The position numbers were made by a program, and so were the translations under genes. Source: Medicago truncatula (lineage: Eukaryota > Streptophyta > Magnoliopsida > Fabales > Fabaceae). Taken from it: a DNA stretch of 64,000 nucleotides. Within the stretch, counting starts at the first letter, position 1, and each line of letters opens with the position of its first letter. Shown here one piece after another: positions 33,373 to 46,506 of this stretch. A model generated the notes under the pieces. It saw only the letters and a list, made by a program, of their open reading frames with translations, ran no database searches and was not told where the DNA came from. The stretch spans positions 15,157,001-15,221,000 of the forward strand of contig NC_053043.1 in the NCBI RefSeq assembly GCF_003473485.1, in the 5' to 3' direction.

Positions 33373-33811
33373 GGCTTAATTACTCTTTTGGTCCCTTAAC
33401 TTATTTTTTGGTTTCGTTTTGGTCTCTTAACTATTAAAAGTTTTGTTTTGGTCCCTTAACTTACTTTTTGGTTTCGTTTTGGTCCCTTAACTATTAAAAG
33501 TTTCGTTTTGGTCCCTTAACTTATTTTTTGGTTTCGTTTTGGTCCCTTAACTCTTCCTCCGTCAACCACTTTGGTCCTTTATGTTAGGATGAATGTATTA
33601 GAGTTAAGGACCAAAACGAAATCAAAAAATAAGTTAAGTGACCAAAACGAAACCAAAAAATAAGTTAAGGGACCAAAACGAAACTTTTAATAGTTAAGGG
33701 ACCAAAACAAAACCAAAAAATAAGTTAAGGGACCAAAACAAAACTTTTAATAGTTAAGGGACCAAAACGAAACCAAAAAATAAGTTAAGGGATCAAAAGA
33801 GTAATTAAGCC
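33373..33811. mobile_element. MULE-type MITE, 439 bp
   Basis: Long terminal inverted repeats start GGCTTAATTACTCTTTTGG and end with the inverse. The 9-bp flanks TATTTTTTT (33364-33372 and 33812-33820) match, the duplication size of Mutator elements. Each arm is built from repeats of 'ggtcccttaact...tttcgttt', so nearly the whole element can fold back. Confidence 0.88.
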
Positions 33812-33820
33812 TATTTTTTT

Positions 33821-34498
33821 TTTTTTCTTGTATCTTCTTTGATCTTAATCAGAAATCAGAAATAGTCATACATTGACTTATTTTCTTTTACACTTACTTA
33901 TGGAGGAAGAAAGTGAATTACCTACAAATTTGGAGTCAAAACAATAAGAAAAATAAAGGTTACAGTCTAAAATGAAAATAACAAGAAATCCACACAATTC
34001 AACTAAATTATATATTCAAATGCCCCTTACAATGTTCACATATACTTCAATATCCCTTCAAAAAAAAAAAAACTTCATGTTGTAAAAGATAAAGCAACAA
34101 ACTATGTAAGATTCTCACATAGTTTGACACTGTGAATGCATCAATTTCCTATTACAGCTTGGCAGCATAATAAGCTACTACTAATTCCTTTTGACAAATG
34201 TAAGCATGAATAAATTGGCCTTGATATCCCTTCTTCAATTTATCTAGTACATTTGAAACTTTTTGATCATTTATGTATGATCATGGAAGACTTGATTGTC
34301 ACAACATACTTTGCAACAACTTTAATTGTTACAAATTTGTTGGCCTCCTCTTGGTAGGAGGATAATTTGAGAACACAGCTATAAGGAAACACATACAGTT
34401 GAATGAAGTATTGAATTATGAATAAACTAAATAAATAAACTAACCTATAATTACATGCTACAAATACAATATCTACATATTTAGTTTACATTGTTTTA
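33821..34498. other. 3' flank of AAH
   Basis: No gene. It should include the AAH 3'UTR next to 34499; otherwise plain AT-rich sequence. Confidence 0.5.
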
Positions 34499-37400
34499 TT
34501 ATAGATTTTCCAGAAATGATAAGGTTGCTAAACCGGCCGCCCATACATCATCGTCTAGCACATCCTCTTGTGGAGAGTGACTTATGCCTCCGCGACATCG
34601 CACAAACAGCATTCCCACCTGTTCAAATCCTCATTCATTGTCATATTCTACATGTGAAGAAGAAAATACCTAACATAAAAAAATATTGAGACTCAAAACA
34701 AAAAAGATGTGAAACCTTTGTTAAGTGAGACATTGCCATGGCATCATGCCCTGCTCCACTCATTAATGTCGGTACTTCATCTTGAATGTCACCCTCCATC
34801 CTCTTGAGTGCAGAATAAGCTGCAGACTTCAGCTGTGAACTTAGTTCTGGATCACAAATCACGGCACCTGCATCATGCTGAGGTGAACACAGAAAAATCA
34901 TTGGTTGATATACAATACAGAAAACAAACTGAAAAACCTAAACAAGATCAAAGTTCGTATTATGCTTAAGAATATGTTTGGTCGGCTTTGACAAGACCAT
35001 ACCTTGTGTTCAATAACGCAGGAAACTGAGCGCTTGTCACATATCTGATAAATTCGATTGGATAAATCATAGATAACAGCCTCACGTCCAAGATCATCAA
35101 TTGCTCGTATATCCACGGTATATGTAACCTGCAACCAATCATCACATTATCATTACAAGCTTCAAATTGAGAGCGAAAAAAACATATCCACTTGAAGATC
35201 ACCAGATCAACAGCTTTTTGGAAATTCATCGCTTGCCTGGCCTGGAATGACATTACTAGCACTTGGCCATGTTGATATTTCACCAACAGTACAAACAAGT
35301 GAACTTGAAAGTGATTTAATCGATGAACCGCTGCAACGACCATCATAAGAAAGGTACTCTTCAGGATGTTTGCAGAGGCTTTCCATAAGTACAATTTGTT
35401 CAGCAGCAGCCACCATAGGATCTTGGCGCATGGACATTGGAACAGTTCCGGCATGACCTTGTGAGCCTCTAACCGTAACCTACACAAAACAGCTTATCAT
35501 TAATATCGGGTTTCAGTTCCCTTTTTCGGATGCTGATTACTTTCAAATGCTTAAACACGTTGAAATTTTTTTACCTTCAATCTTGTCTGCCCAGCTATGC
35601 CTTTAACAACACCAAGTGGGAAACCAACTTGTTCTAGCACAGGACCCTGCTCAATGTGAAGCTGCAGCGCATAAAAAATGGGTTAGTAAATTCTCGTGAG
35701 CTATGATAGTAAAATTATTGAGCCAAACACCACTATAAACGACTAACGTAAAGGCTTGTTATACCTCGACATAACCCCAAACAGATTTTGGATCATACTT
35801 GAGCTGCAAAAACATTTCCTCCGCAGCTTCTATCGAGTTCTCTTTAAGAACATCTTTTACCGTTACATTCCTGAAAGACGTTTATAAATAAATATCTTGC
35901 TTACATAAAATTTTACAATAGCAATAACCAAAAATTTCCTTGATACCTCTTATCAGGTATCTCCAATGTTGTAGCAGGTAAAATACCAGCTAGAGCACCG
36001 CTACCTAAGAAAGTAGTTTGAAATCTCACACCCTCTTCATCACAAAATGCAATCACCTGCCAAGATTAGATCACATGAATCAGATGACACCAGTAAAAAA
36101 GTGGCATCATTCCAGCATTTCCATGCACCTTCTCTTGAAACTTTTACTCAGTGCACATTAATATTATTATTATTACAAAAGGAATAAACCTTTTAGCACA
36201 AACCTGTATTCATGTGTTTGAGTTGGTAGAATAAATACCGTGAAAAACTAAATTAGACTTTTTCTGCAAAAATCGGCTGCAGAGCCGGTATGGATCGGGG
36301 CAATTTTGTTCTTTCTCCAATTGTATTCAAATTGTGAATTAGAATACCTTTTTTCAATTCGTGAACCGAATTTTACTATCATAAAATATATTGCTTATGA
36401 AAATATATCATTTTTTAAGTAAAAAACAAGTGACATGACAAAATTAGGAGTTAATATACAGATATATACCTCCAAATAATTTAAGATTCAAATCATATAA
36501 ATGAGAAAAGAAAAGTGGTTTTGTTGAAATACAAAGTTGACAAAATAAGTGGCTGGCTACACTAAGTTTATTAAGTGGTGATTCATTGAAATGAATTGGC
36601 ATTCAAGATGGAATTCATGTCCAAATGGATACACATACAAGAGATTCATATTGATTGAGTTCAATTTAAGATAAAATCAAGATATGTTCGCATGTACCGT
36701 ACGATACTAGTAACCATGCATCAGACTATATCATTAAAAACATTGCAAACAATATCAGCCAGTTGCTTGACAGACTAACCTCAACAGGACGCGTTAGATT
36801 TTGCAGCTTTCCATTGACATGCATAACTTTCAATGCAGATATTGCAGAGACTATTCCTAGAGCTCCATCAAATTTACCAGCATCAACAACAGTGTCCTAA
36901 CCAAAATAAGTACCCATCACAGTCAGTGACATGAATAATGAGTCCTCACTAAAATTGACCATTAACTGTTAAGAAATGGTTCAGTTTTATTCGATGTTAA
37001 TTGAGGATATGTTATATATGTCTCACCATGTGAGATCCAACCAATAAAGCTTCTGCATTTGCATTTGCACCCTCAACTCGACCATGTACATTTCCCATTT
37101 GGTCCACCCAACTGAAAATAACATATTCATTAGTTATGCTTTAAGAGAAATTATTTAAAGTTAAAGAAGTTAGAAGGCTAACGTTCTCAAACCAGCATCT
37201 TCCATCCATTTTCGAATGAGATTTATTGCCCTCGTGGTCGCAGGACTCAAAAATGTCCTCTCTAGATAGTCATTAGCATCGCTAACCTGTTCATTCAACA
37301 CCAACATTAACCACTAAGAACAATGTAACAAATAACCAGCAACGTTCACATTTTATGGCACATTTTAGTCTTTTATGCAGAGTGTTGCATATCAACATTG

Positions 37401-38540
37401 ATCAAAATTTTGCAATTTCAGGGATCCTTTCAGATTATCGATAATGTAAGATACTAGACTGATACAGTCTTACAATTTCAAGGACCAATTTGGATATTTA
37501 CTCAATGCAGTTTTAACTACAGTATAAATACTGATGGAAAATCATCAAAGTAAAGATGAGTTCGTGAAGTTAGGTACCTTTCCAAGCTCAACAAGCCTTG
37601 CCACTGCCTCATCTCTTAGAATCTGTGGAAACAAATCACCCCGTTTTTCTAAATCTCCAGTTTCAATTCCTAACCATTTTCAGGTAAGCATTTAGCACAT
37701 TCATCAAAAAGAACTGAAAAAGCTAATTTGTGCTCTCTAGTTTTATTTTTTGTCCCCTACTTCCAAGTTAAATTTCATATATACAAATTTCATAATACAA
37801 ACCACAAAACCTGTATACCAATTTTCATAAACTAGTAACTCATCACTATCTTATTACATTGTTGGCACACATACTCCAAATACAATTTGAACCAAGGTTT
37901 TAAATTGCTTCTGTTGCATTTTCCAGCATATTACCACAATATACAAGTTCGAACTCAAACTATTATGAATTGACCAATTCAACACACACTTATATAAATA
38001 TACAAGAAACATCATCAACTTTATTTAATTTTATCTTTACTCTAACAGTAACAGAATCTCCATTTTCTCAGACATCAAAAGCACACTCAAGTACTCAACA
38101 CAACCAGAAAAAGAGAGTCAAAGCAAGAACAACAAGGGCCCACATGAACATTTCATTAAAAAAAAAAAAACACCATTTTCATTTTTTTTCAAACATCAAA
38201 CAAGCTGAGCTGGCGTTTGTTGATTCTGATATGCCTCTTTTCCAGGATTCTGTTGCATCGGAATCTGAGAGAAACAAAAAAAAAAAAAAGATTTTTCGCT
38301 AACATCATGGAAAAGGAATCTGAATCCTTAAAAGAGTATCTTAACATTCCATCAAAGATTCAAGAATAAAAAAAGTTGAAATAATATTCTGCTCTTTAAT
38401 TAAGTCCTTTATTCTGATGTTATTTTAATTAATAAGAAAAGAAAAAGAAAATTACCAGAAAGGAAAGAAGAACATGAAGAAGGAGTTGATAGGATATACA
38501 AGAAGAGAAACGAGTGAAAGAAAATGAAAGTAGAAATCAT
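34499..38540 (-). CDS. AAH: Allantoate amidohydrolase (allantoate deiminase)
   Basis: M20-family metalloenzyme that hydrolyses allantoate to ureidoglycine, CO2 and NH3 in purine/ureide catabolism, in the ER. Twelve exons on minus: 38456-38540, 37578-37669, 37183-37286, 37027-37111, 36780-36896, 35947-36056, 35765-35870, 35575-35661, 35237-35479, 35003-35128, 34716-34877 and 34499-34618. These total 1437 bp and encode 478 residues. Exon 1 encodes a hydrophobic signal peptide (MISTFIFFHSFLFLYIL) that splices in frame to GIETGDLEKRGDLFPQILRDE. Metal and catalytic motifs are GSHMDTVVDAGKFDG, AFCDEEGVRF, VEVHIEQGP-like ELHIEQGP, SQGHAGTVPM, GAGHDAMAMSHL and GGISHSPQEDV. This differs from ureidoglycolate hydrolase (UAH), whose remembered sequence fits less well. 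The intron after exon 9 starts with GC. In amide-exporting legumes this enzyme serves turnover rather than nodule export (inference). Confidence 0.94.
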
Positions 38541-38720
38541 AGTGAGAGAGAGAGAGAGAGGAAGCAAAGTCGAAACAAAAGAGTTCCGAGTTCTCTCGCT
38601 AACACTCTTTTCAATCTCAAAGGAACCGAACAGAAAAATAAGGTATATATGAAAGAAAAGAACAGCATGTGGTGGAGGTGGCGGCTGTTTCTACAAGACT
38701 CGTGACATGCACGAGTGAGC
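38541..38720 (-). promoter_or_regulatory. AAH 5'UTR and probable core promoter
   Basis: On minus, a CT-rich leader ((CT)n at 38545-38560) runs into the ATG. A TATA-like TATATACC lies at about 38643-38650, roughly 105 bases upstream. A small + strand frame here is a shadow. Confidence 0.45.
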
Positions 38721-39951
38721 AATGCGGGACCCTACAAACTGAGTGGTTCTGTGAGATTGTTTTTCTCTTTGTAACTCTGCATGGAATTGTGACATCATCA
38801 AATTCCAAAGATTCAGGGCCATAAATCAAACAACAAATCTCAAGTTTACCACTACTATTCAAAAATAAACAAAAGGATATTCCAAATAATAATCGATTAA
38901 TATTTATTTATTTCTAAATTAATAAATGCAATAACATCACTCATATCTTGAAAATAGCGAATCAGAAATGATGTATCCCTATCTCACAGATCGCACCTAA
39001 TGATCCATTTGTATAAAAATAAAAAATAAAAATGTTAACATATACCCAGTTTACAGGGTACATATTTAGGAATTTATTATAGAAATATACGTATCAAAGG
39101 TCATGCATTTAACTTATTAAAGGTTAAAATATTATATAATTTTTAATGTAAAATTGTTTTTTTAAGATTGCTTAATATAACTCATAAAAAAATTATTCTA
39201 AAATAAATGATCCGTTTCATTTTTCAATACAATACTAATGTATTTTTTCAATTTTACACTAATTATTAATTTCTCATTACTTCAATTCAATATATCTCAT
39301 TTTACATTTATGACAATGATAAATACTAGTACACCAATATTTGACTAGTATACTAAAAATATTTTTCTCTTTATTTCATTTATGCATTTTTTCATATGTT
39401 TAAAATGATCAAATGATTATGGGTCATATTAACTGGTGCCCCGAGGCACGGGTTAAGCATACAAAAAAAAAATTATTACCATAAAAAAAAGTTTTGTTGA
39501 CTTATTTATGGATTAATTAAACAATTTTCAATGCAATAATTAACATATAATTTCCCTTTTTATTATCCTTAACAGTACCCCGGAGGCATTGGTTAGCATT
39601 TCCCAATGATTATTCATTATTCAACGCGCAGAGTATTTTTTTTCTATCATCAATTACACTTAATTCACTTTTTAAAATTGTCTTCTTTATGTTGTCAAAA
39701 AAAAATTTGTCTTCTTTATTTTTTTTATTTTTGCAGAGAATAATATTTTATCACGCTTTATCAAAAAAAAAATATATGTTATCACGCTTATTAAATTCTA
39801 ATTTGTGGGGACCCATAGTCAATGATCCACCACATGAATGGATCTGTCGTCGTTTTCCCGTAGATACCATAAAATCGAATCTACCAGACAAAACCGTGTT
39901 AATGTTAAATTAATGGACCAATAAGTACACATAGATTTTTTATTTTTTTTT
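38721..39951. other. Intergenic, with a ~170-bp MITE near 39428-39600
   Basis: No gene. The words 'taactggtgccccgaggcac' near 39430 and 'acagtaccccggaggcattggtta' near 39571 are inverted ends of a MITE. The same family appears at 22835/23945 and 50287. The rest is AT-rich. Confidence 0.5.
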
Positions 39952-40885
39952 GTTAAATTGCATTTTTGGTTTCTTAATTAAAATTCGATATTATTTGATC
40001 CATTAACTTATCTTTGTTACACATTTTAATCCTTTCTGTTAGTTTTAAGGTCTAAATGCTCTTTTGGTCCCTTAACTATTTAATTGGTATCGCTTTGATC
40101 CCTTAACTAAAAAAAAGATTGTTTGAAGATTTTAAGTTTTTTTTAGTCTCGTTTTGGTCCTTTCTGTTAGGTTTCCGTTAGTTTTAATAAAAGACGTTAA
40201 GTGTGGACACGTGTCACTTTGTCATTGGCTCTGAGTTTTTTTTTTTTTTTTTTTAAAAAAAATTATTATTTTTTTATAAAAAAAATTATTATTTTTTTGT
40301 AAAAAATTCCCAGAACTAATGACAAGGTGACACGTGTTAACTGTGGGACACATGTCACCTTGTCATTGGCTTTGGGATTTTTTTTTTTAAAATATATATA
40401 TTTTAAAAAAATAATAATATTTTTTTGTATAAAAAAAAAACTCAGAGCCAATGGCAAGGTGACACGTGTCCAGGAGTTAATTTTTTTTTAAAACCCTAAC
40501 AGAAACCTAACAGAAGGGACCAAAATGAGACTAGAAAAAAACTTAAAATCCTCAAACAATCTTTTTTTTAGTTAAGGGACCAAAGCGATACCAATTAAAT
40601 AGTTAAGGGACCAAAAAGCATTTAAGCCTAGTTTTAATTAAAAAATGTTAGATTTTCTTCATCATCTTCTCCTCTTTTTTCTTCATATCATCTCCATCAA
40701 CAACAAGAATCCATAAAAGTTTAAGAAGAAAATGAAGAAAACCTAACGTTTTTGAATTAAAACTAACGGAAAGGACCCAAATGTGCAACAGAGAAAAGTT
40801 AAAGGACCAAAATAAATCAAATTTTAATTAAGGGACCAAATCGGTACTACCTAAATAGTTATGTGACCAAAAATGTAATTTAGCC
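39952..40885. mobile_element. Outer MULE-like MITE, split by an inner MITE
   Basis: The left end (TTAAATTGCATTTTTGGTTTC) and the inverse of the right end (GGCTAAATTACATTTTTGGTC) match over about 100 bp with gaps. Between them lies the inner element at 40049-40628. A longer direct repeat, AGTACACATAGATTTT, occurs outside both ends (39925-39940 and about 40904-40919). Confidence 0.75.
40049..40628. mobile_element. Inner MULE-type MITE, 580 bp
   Basis: Starts GGTCTAAATGCTCTTTTGG and ends with the approximate inverse (CCAAAAAGCATTTAAGCC). The 9-bp flanks TAGTTTTAA (40040-40048 and 40629-40637) match perfectly. The arms fold over most of their length, and the core has repeated 'gacacgtgt' words (G-box-like) and A/T tracts. 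Confidence 0.9.
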
Positions 40886-41261
40886 TTTTTTTTTTTTTTA
40901 AGAAAAGTACACATAGATTTTCTTTTTTCTTTTAAAGGGCTCATTGTATCTTAGAATCCTTTAAATTTAATAGTACGATAAATAGTCATTTTGATCTTAA
41001 AAAAAAAAAAATCATTTTGATCTTTAAACTTATAATGAATAAATGCAATAAACTTTTAATATATCAAAATTTAAAATACTTATTAATTATGCACTATTTT
41101 AATCAAAATAGTATTTTAGTGCGTTACAATGCTTTGTCAATATTGTTTTATCGATCTTTCAATATAATTATTTGTTAATACAATTTTTCAATACATAATT
41201 TCTATTATGAAATTTTTAACATGTATCATAAGGGTATAAATTAACATTTCTCTATTTATCA

Positions 41262-43084
41262 AGCTTGCAACAATCTAAGCTGAGTACGATTGATGAATTT
41301 ATTATTAAATCTCTTTGGGGAAGTGCCTGTTGCGGGTATTCTTATTAAGCTTTTGTTGGGGTATTTGGAGGTTTACTAACTTTTTAGGATTCTTCGGTGG
41401 TGGAGGTTTGGTGTACTATGAGTTACCGACATATTTTTATTATTAAAGGGAAGGTGATTCTTACTGGCCAGGATTTTATTATTGCCAATGTTTATGCGCC
41501 TTGTGATACGATTGCGAAACAAGAGCTTTGGGTGTGTTTGTCTCAATTCATTCTTGACACTAGAGATGCGAATGTATGTGTCTGTGGGGACTTTAACTCT
41601 GTTAGAACGAAGGAGGAGATAAGAGGTCGAAGCGTGGTTTTTAGACAGTTGGATGCAGACAACTTTAATAATTTCATTGACAATAGTTTTCCGATTGATT
41701 TACCGATATGTGGTACATTATTTACTTGGTATCGTGGTGATGGTATTTCGATGAGCAGGATTGATCGATTTTTCGTGTCTGCAAAATGGTGTGATTCTTG
41801 GCCAAATTGTATTTAGGTCGGTCATCAACAGGGCCTTTCTGATCATGTACCGCTGGTTCTTAATGTTGATGAAGCTAATTGGGGTCCCCGACCTTTACGG
41901 TTGATGAAGTGTTGGTTTGATTATGTTGGGTATGTTGAGTTTGTTCGTGGAAAATTGAATTCTTTCAGACTCGATGGTTGAGGCGATTATGTCCTGAAAA
42001 TAAAGCTAAAAATGATTAAAATTTGTCTCAAGGAGTGGCATCAACAACATACCAAGAACATTGAAGGCAAGATTTTGGAGGTAAACAATAGAATTTCCTC
42101 CCTAGACACTAAAGGGGAGGAGTTCGATTTGCTTGAGGCTGAAACAAAGGAGATTCGCGAGTTGTCAATTGAATTGCATTCTTTGTCTCATGTGCATACT
42201 ATTATGAATTGGCAGAAGGCAGGGATGAATTGGGTAAAGGAAGGAGATGCGAATTCTAAATTTTTCCATAATATGATGTCAAACAGGCAACGTCGGAATC
42301 CTTTACATTTACTTCATGTTGATGGTGTCATTGTGGAAGGGGTTCAGAATATTCGGATAGCTGTCTTCAATCATTTTGCAAGTCATTATAGTTCCTCTGA
42401 TGTGGTGCGACCTGGAATCCAAGGATTGAATTTTCGAAAATTGACTTATGCACAGGCGGGTAATTTGGTGCGTCCATTTTCTTTGGAAGAGGTTAAACAT
42501 GCAATTTGGGATTGTGAGAGTTTGAAAAGTCCCGTACCTGATGGCATAAATGTTGGGTTCATCAAGGATTATTGGCATGAACTAAAAGACGATCTCATGA
42601 GGTTTTTAGTGGAATTCCACCGAAATGGGAAATTGACGAAGGGTGTGAATTCGACTTTTATTGCTTTTATTGCCATTCTTATTTTTATTGCCGGCCAAAG
42701 TTTTCGACGTCTTGATGAAGGCCTTGGTGGAAAATGATCTCTTTCAACCGTATGGGGTGGGAGTCCAAATGGGGGTCAGGTTTTCTCATCTTCAGTTTGT
42801 TGATGATACTCTCATTCTTGGTGAAAAGAGTTGGTTGAATGTGCGTACGATTCAGGCTGTGCTGTTACTTTTTAAGGAGGTGTCGGGGCTGAAGGTAAAT
42901 TTTAACAGAAGTATGATGATGGGTGTTAATATTCCTACATCTTGGTTGTCAGAAGCAACTTCAGTTTTGAATTGTAGAACTGACACGATTCCTTTTGTGT
43001 ATTTGGGGTTACCTATTTCCTTTTTCAAGGCACCTATAAGTATAATTTCTTCTATCGAATCTATTTTTTTTTTTTTAAAAAAGT

Positions 43085-43132
<48 letters not shown>

Positions 43133-44170
43133 GTGAGGTCTCTAAAAAAATTGCTTGGATTAAATGGGATTATGTTTGTTTACTTGTGAATAGAGTTGGT
43201 TTGGAGGTTAGGGGAATTTAATTTGTCATTATTAGGGAAGTGGTGTTGGAGGTTGATGGTGGATAAGGAAGGGTTGTAGTTTCGTGTCTTCAAGGCACGA
43301 TATGGGGAGGTAGGTGGTCGTATTGAGAAAGGAGATCGATATGCATCTAGGTGGTGGAAGATGATATGTAATGTGAGGGAAGGGAGCAGGATGATAGTAG
43401 GCAGCTGGTTTGATAAAATATTAGGCGGGTGGTTGGTAATGGGCGTAACACTTTCTTTTAGACTAATAATTGGCTGGGTGGAGTTCCTTTAAAACTTCAG
43501 TTCAGCCGCCTTTTTGAGTTATCAGTACTTAAGGAGTGTACGGTGGAGGAGATGGCGAGAGCAGGGTGGGAGGAAGGCGACAATGGGTGGGTTTGGAGGC
43601 ATCGGTTGATGGCGTGGGAGGAGGATAGTGTGAGAGAGTGTGCTTTTTTATTACATAACATTGTTTTGCAGGAAAACATTCAGGACCATTGGCGAGGATT
43701 GCTTGATCCCATTCATGGCTATTCGGTTAGTGGGACTTATTGTTTCCTAACCAATATAGAGGAACAGGTGGCTGATGGTTTGTTAAATGATGTGTGGCAC
43801 AAATTGGTTCCTACAAAAGTTTCTCTGTTTGCTTGGCGTCTCCTTCAAGATAGAATTCCAACTAGATCTAATTTGGTGCGTCGACATGTTCTCCAACCTA
43901 TCGACAATTTATGTGTTAGTGGATGTGGGGTCTACGAGACGTCGGAGCATCTCTTTATAGGGTGTGGTTTATATAGATGCATCTGGTATCTTCTTTGTCA
44001 TTGGCTTGGTGTCCCTTATGTCTTCCCAGGTTCGATAAAGGAACATTACCTTCAGTTTATTCATTTGGCAGGTCTCCCGCAAACTTCTCATTTTTATCTT
44101 AAGGTTATTTGGCTTGCTTGTATTTGGGCAATTTGAAAGGAGAAACAATTGTGTCTTCAAAAACTATTAG
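41262..44170 (+). mobile_element. Decayed LINE with endonuclease, partial RT and zf-RVT
   Basis: An L1-type ORF2 relic. From 41265 the endonuclease reads SKLSTIDEFIIKSLWGSACC (two stops follow), then IIANVYAPCD, CVCGDFNSVRTKEE, FTWYRGDGISMSRIDRFF and GLSDHVPLVLN. 42012-42660 is the region before RT (NWQKAGMNWVKEGDANSKFF, SPVPDGINVGFIKDYWHE). The RT core up to the catalytic motif is deleted near 42660. 42780-43020 keeps the FVDDT version of FADD and LKVNFNRSMM. 43200-44136 carries the C-terminal region with zf-RVT (LVPTKVSLFAWRLLQDRIPTRSNL, CGVYETSEHLFIGC). Stops, frameshifts and the deletion make it immobile. No poly(A) tail or clear duplication is seen. Confidence 0.9.
43085..43130 (+). repeat. 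(GT)n followed by a 32-base poly-G run
   Basis: GT dinucleotides from about 43085 run into 32 consecutive G (43099-43130) inside the decayed LINE. The site corresponds to the Trp-Gly-Gly stretch seen in other copies. Length in the assembly may be inexact. Confidence 0.85.
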
Positions 44171-46506
44171 TTTTAAATATTTGTATTGGATTAGTTCTTT
44201 TATTTTTTAAAACCTTAAATTGGTTTTATATATCGGTAAGTGAATAAGTTGATTCTTTAATATATATATTTTTAACAAATTAATATTTTTCACATCAAAC
44301 TTTGTTATTAAAAAATGGTTACATCACCATTTAGTTTCAGTTAAAAGTTAAAAAAGTATTTATGACGTCTAATATAATTATTATATATGTTTTCTTTTTA
44401 TTATTTCTGTTGAAATATGTCTTGAATTAGTGTTGGAAAAATGTCCCACATCAAATAATATTTGAATTAGTGTTGGGATTATGTCCCACATCGGTTAAAA
44501 TGAAGAAATATGTAAAGATTTGGTCATATAAATAAAAGTCTTTTTATTTGAAGGAAAATAAAAGTCTTGTGTGTGGGTTTTGCTATAGCTATCATTATCT
44601 CTACTATTCAATATTTATAATCTGAATTATCGATTATATTAATTTAGTATTTGTAATCTGAATTGTCGATTATAGTGAATTCTTTTCTTAGTCAGCAATG
44701 TGCTGAATACCATGTTCAATTTTGTTTTGTTTTTCAATTTATCTTTTACTATTATTATCATTATTCCCACGTCCTATTATAACATTCCCAATTCAGTTAC
44801 TATAATTGTAGTAAGATAGTAAAATATTTATGTTATTCAATCAATGAAACCAAGGGAATACCAACTACTAGTACTTTTAGTGCATGATCACGGGTAACCC
44901 TCCTTTTTATTTGTACCGACAACGCAAACGGAAAGGACAACAAAATTCATTATAGACCTTAATAATGTTGAGAATACTTTAAAAATAATTAAGAATATTT
45001 TAATATTAATACTCCAAGAACTTGTTTTTTTTTTAAACTTGTTTTTTTTATATATATATATTTATGTAAAATTTTTGTTAACGAGTATCCAAGAATACTC
45101 TATAAATATCTTAATTTAAAAATTAATTATTCAAAAAATCAAATTATAAATTTTAGAGAAATGATATTTGTACATCTATTTTATGACAACTTTCTCTCTC
45201 ATACTCACATTATACTCTTATTCTCTCTCTTCCTTTTTCTTTCTCCATTGTTTTTGACTAATGAAAAGAGAGAGAAAAGAAGTTGTCTCAAATGGATGTT
45301 CAAATGTCACTACTCTAAATTTTAAGGTATCGAATACATAAGTTAATTTTTATAAAAAAAATACTTATTATTAAAAGTTTTTAAAGAGTATCTTACAAGA
45401 TGCACCGTCTTAAAAAGGATTTGTTGACATTTTTCATTAATAAAAACATTTGTACACTGCACATTTAACAAAGATCCTACCATCCCCCACCGTTTATTTG
45501 GTATAAAGAATTTAAAACTAAGAAGCACTTGGCTGCCATAGTTTTTTTGGTACCATAGATAACTTTGTGTCTATCTCTCTTTTAACAACTTATTCTCTCT
45601 CATCTAAATAATTTATTTTAATCATTCTCTTTCATCTAAAATGAACCTATGTCACCAATGACATCAAAAAACTATGGCACCCAAGTATTTCCCCAATTAA
45701 ATGAAACTTTTGGTCACAAAAATAAAAAGAAAAGAAAAATCAAAGTGAGGACTGAGGAGAATTCGAATACAACCCAGACAGAGTACCGACCTAATTTATG
45801 AAAAGTGAAAACACTACAAAATTACTAAGGTTTTGGATATGTTGCCTCAACAATCCATGATTCAGGCACTCAAGACAACAAGGTGTAATGAGATACCTAT
45901 ACACGTTTATACATTTTTAAGGGTTCCAAAAAGCATGCGAGACTCTAAAAAAAAGTCTAGACAACTTTAGCATAGATGATTTTAATGCATGTGAGACTTG
46001 TTTAGTTGTACACATTAGACAAAAAAATGGCCTATACTCGATTGGCTTAGAGTCAACATATACCACAAAATCAGGATGAGAAAATTGGCAAGTAGCATCT
46101 CCTAAATGCTTGGATCCAAATTGATCCTAGACATGTGAGATGGTAGAGCTCTTAATGTCTGGTCTATACAATTTTGGATCAATTTGCGGTGAACTATATA
46201 TTTAATTCATTCAATTAATAAGAACGTGAAATTTGGAGAATGCATCAAAAGTCAAAATACTTCAAGCAATCTTGTGGATATGTAGATGAAAGGATAAATC
46301 ACTCTTGCAATCTTATACTTGCAAGTTGCAAATATTTATCAGAGCTTAAACTCTTATAGAATTTTAAGGCCAAATAATTTTAAGGTCTTTATTTTGAATC
46401 CTTAATTCCATTAGTTATTGCAAATTATTTTAAGGTCATGTGCTCATATTAGACAATTCCCATGCAAGAGAGAAAAATAAGAAAACTACGTAAAAGGATA
46501 CCAGCT
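44171..46506. other. Intergenic, AT-rich, with LTR-like and MITE-like fragments
   Basis: No gene. 'gtgttgg...atgtcccacatc' occurs twice (about 44431 and 44467), resembling the start of an LTR, but no end or target duplication could be fixed. An inverted pair near 45150 and 45320 ('agaaatgatatttgtac') marks a MITE like that near 27585. Confidence 0.4.

Noticed and set aside
34966-35487. 173-codon minus frame in AAH
   Set aside because: Overlaps AAH exons in the wrong frame and runs through an intron; the correct frames carry the conserved M20 motifs.
44431-44710. Possible LTR starting TGTTGG...GTCCCACATC
   Set aside because: Two close starts but no matching end or target duplication, so not called as an element.
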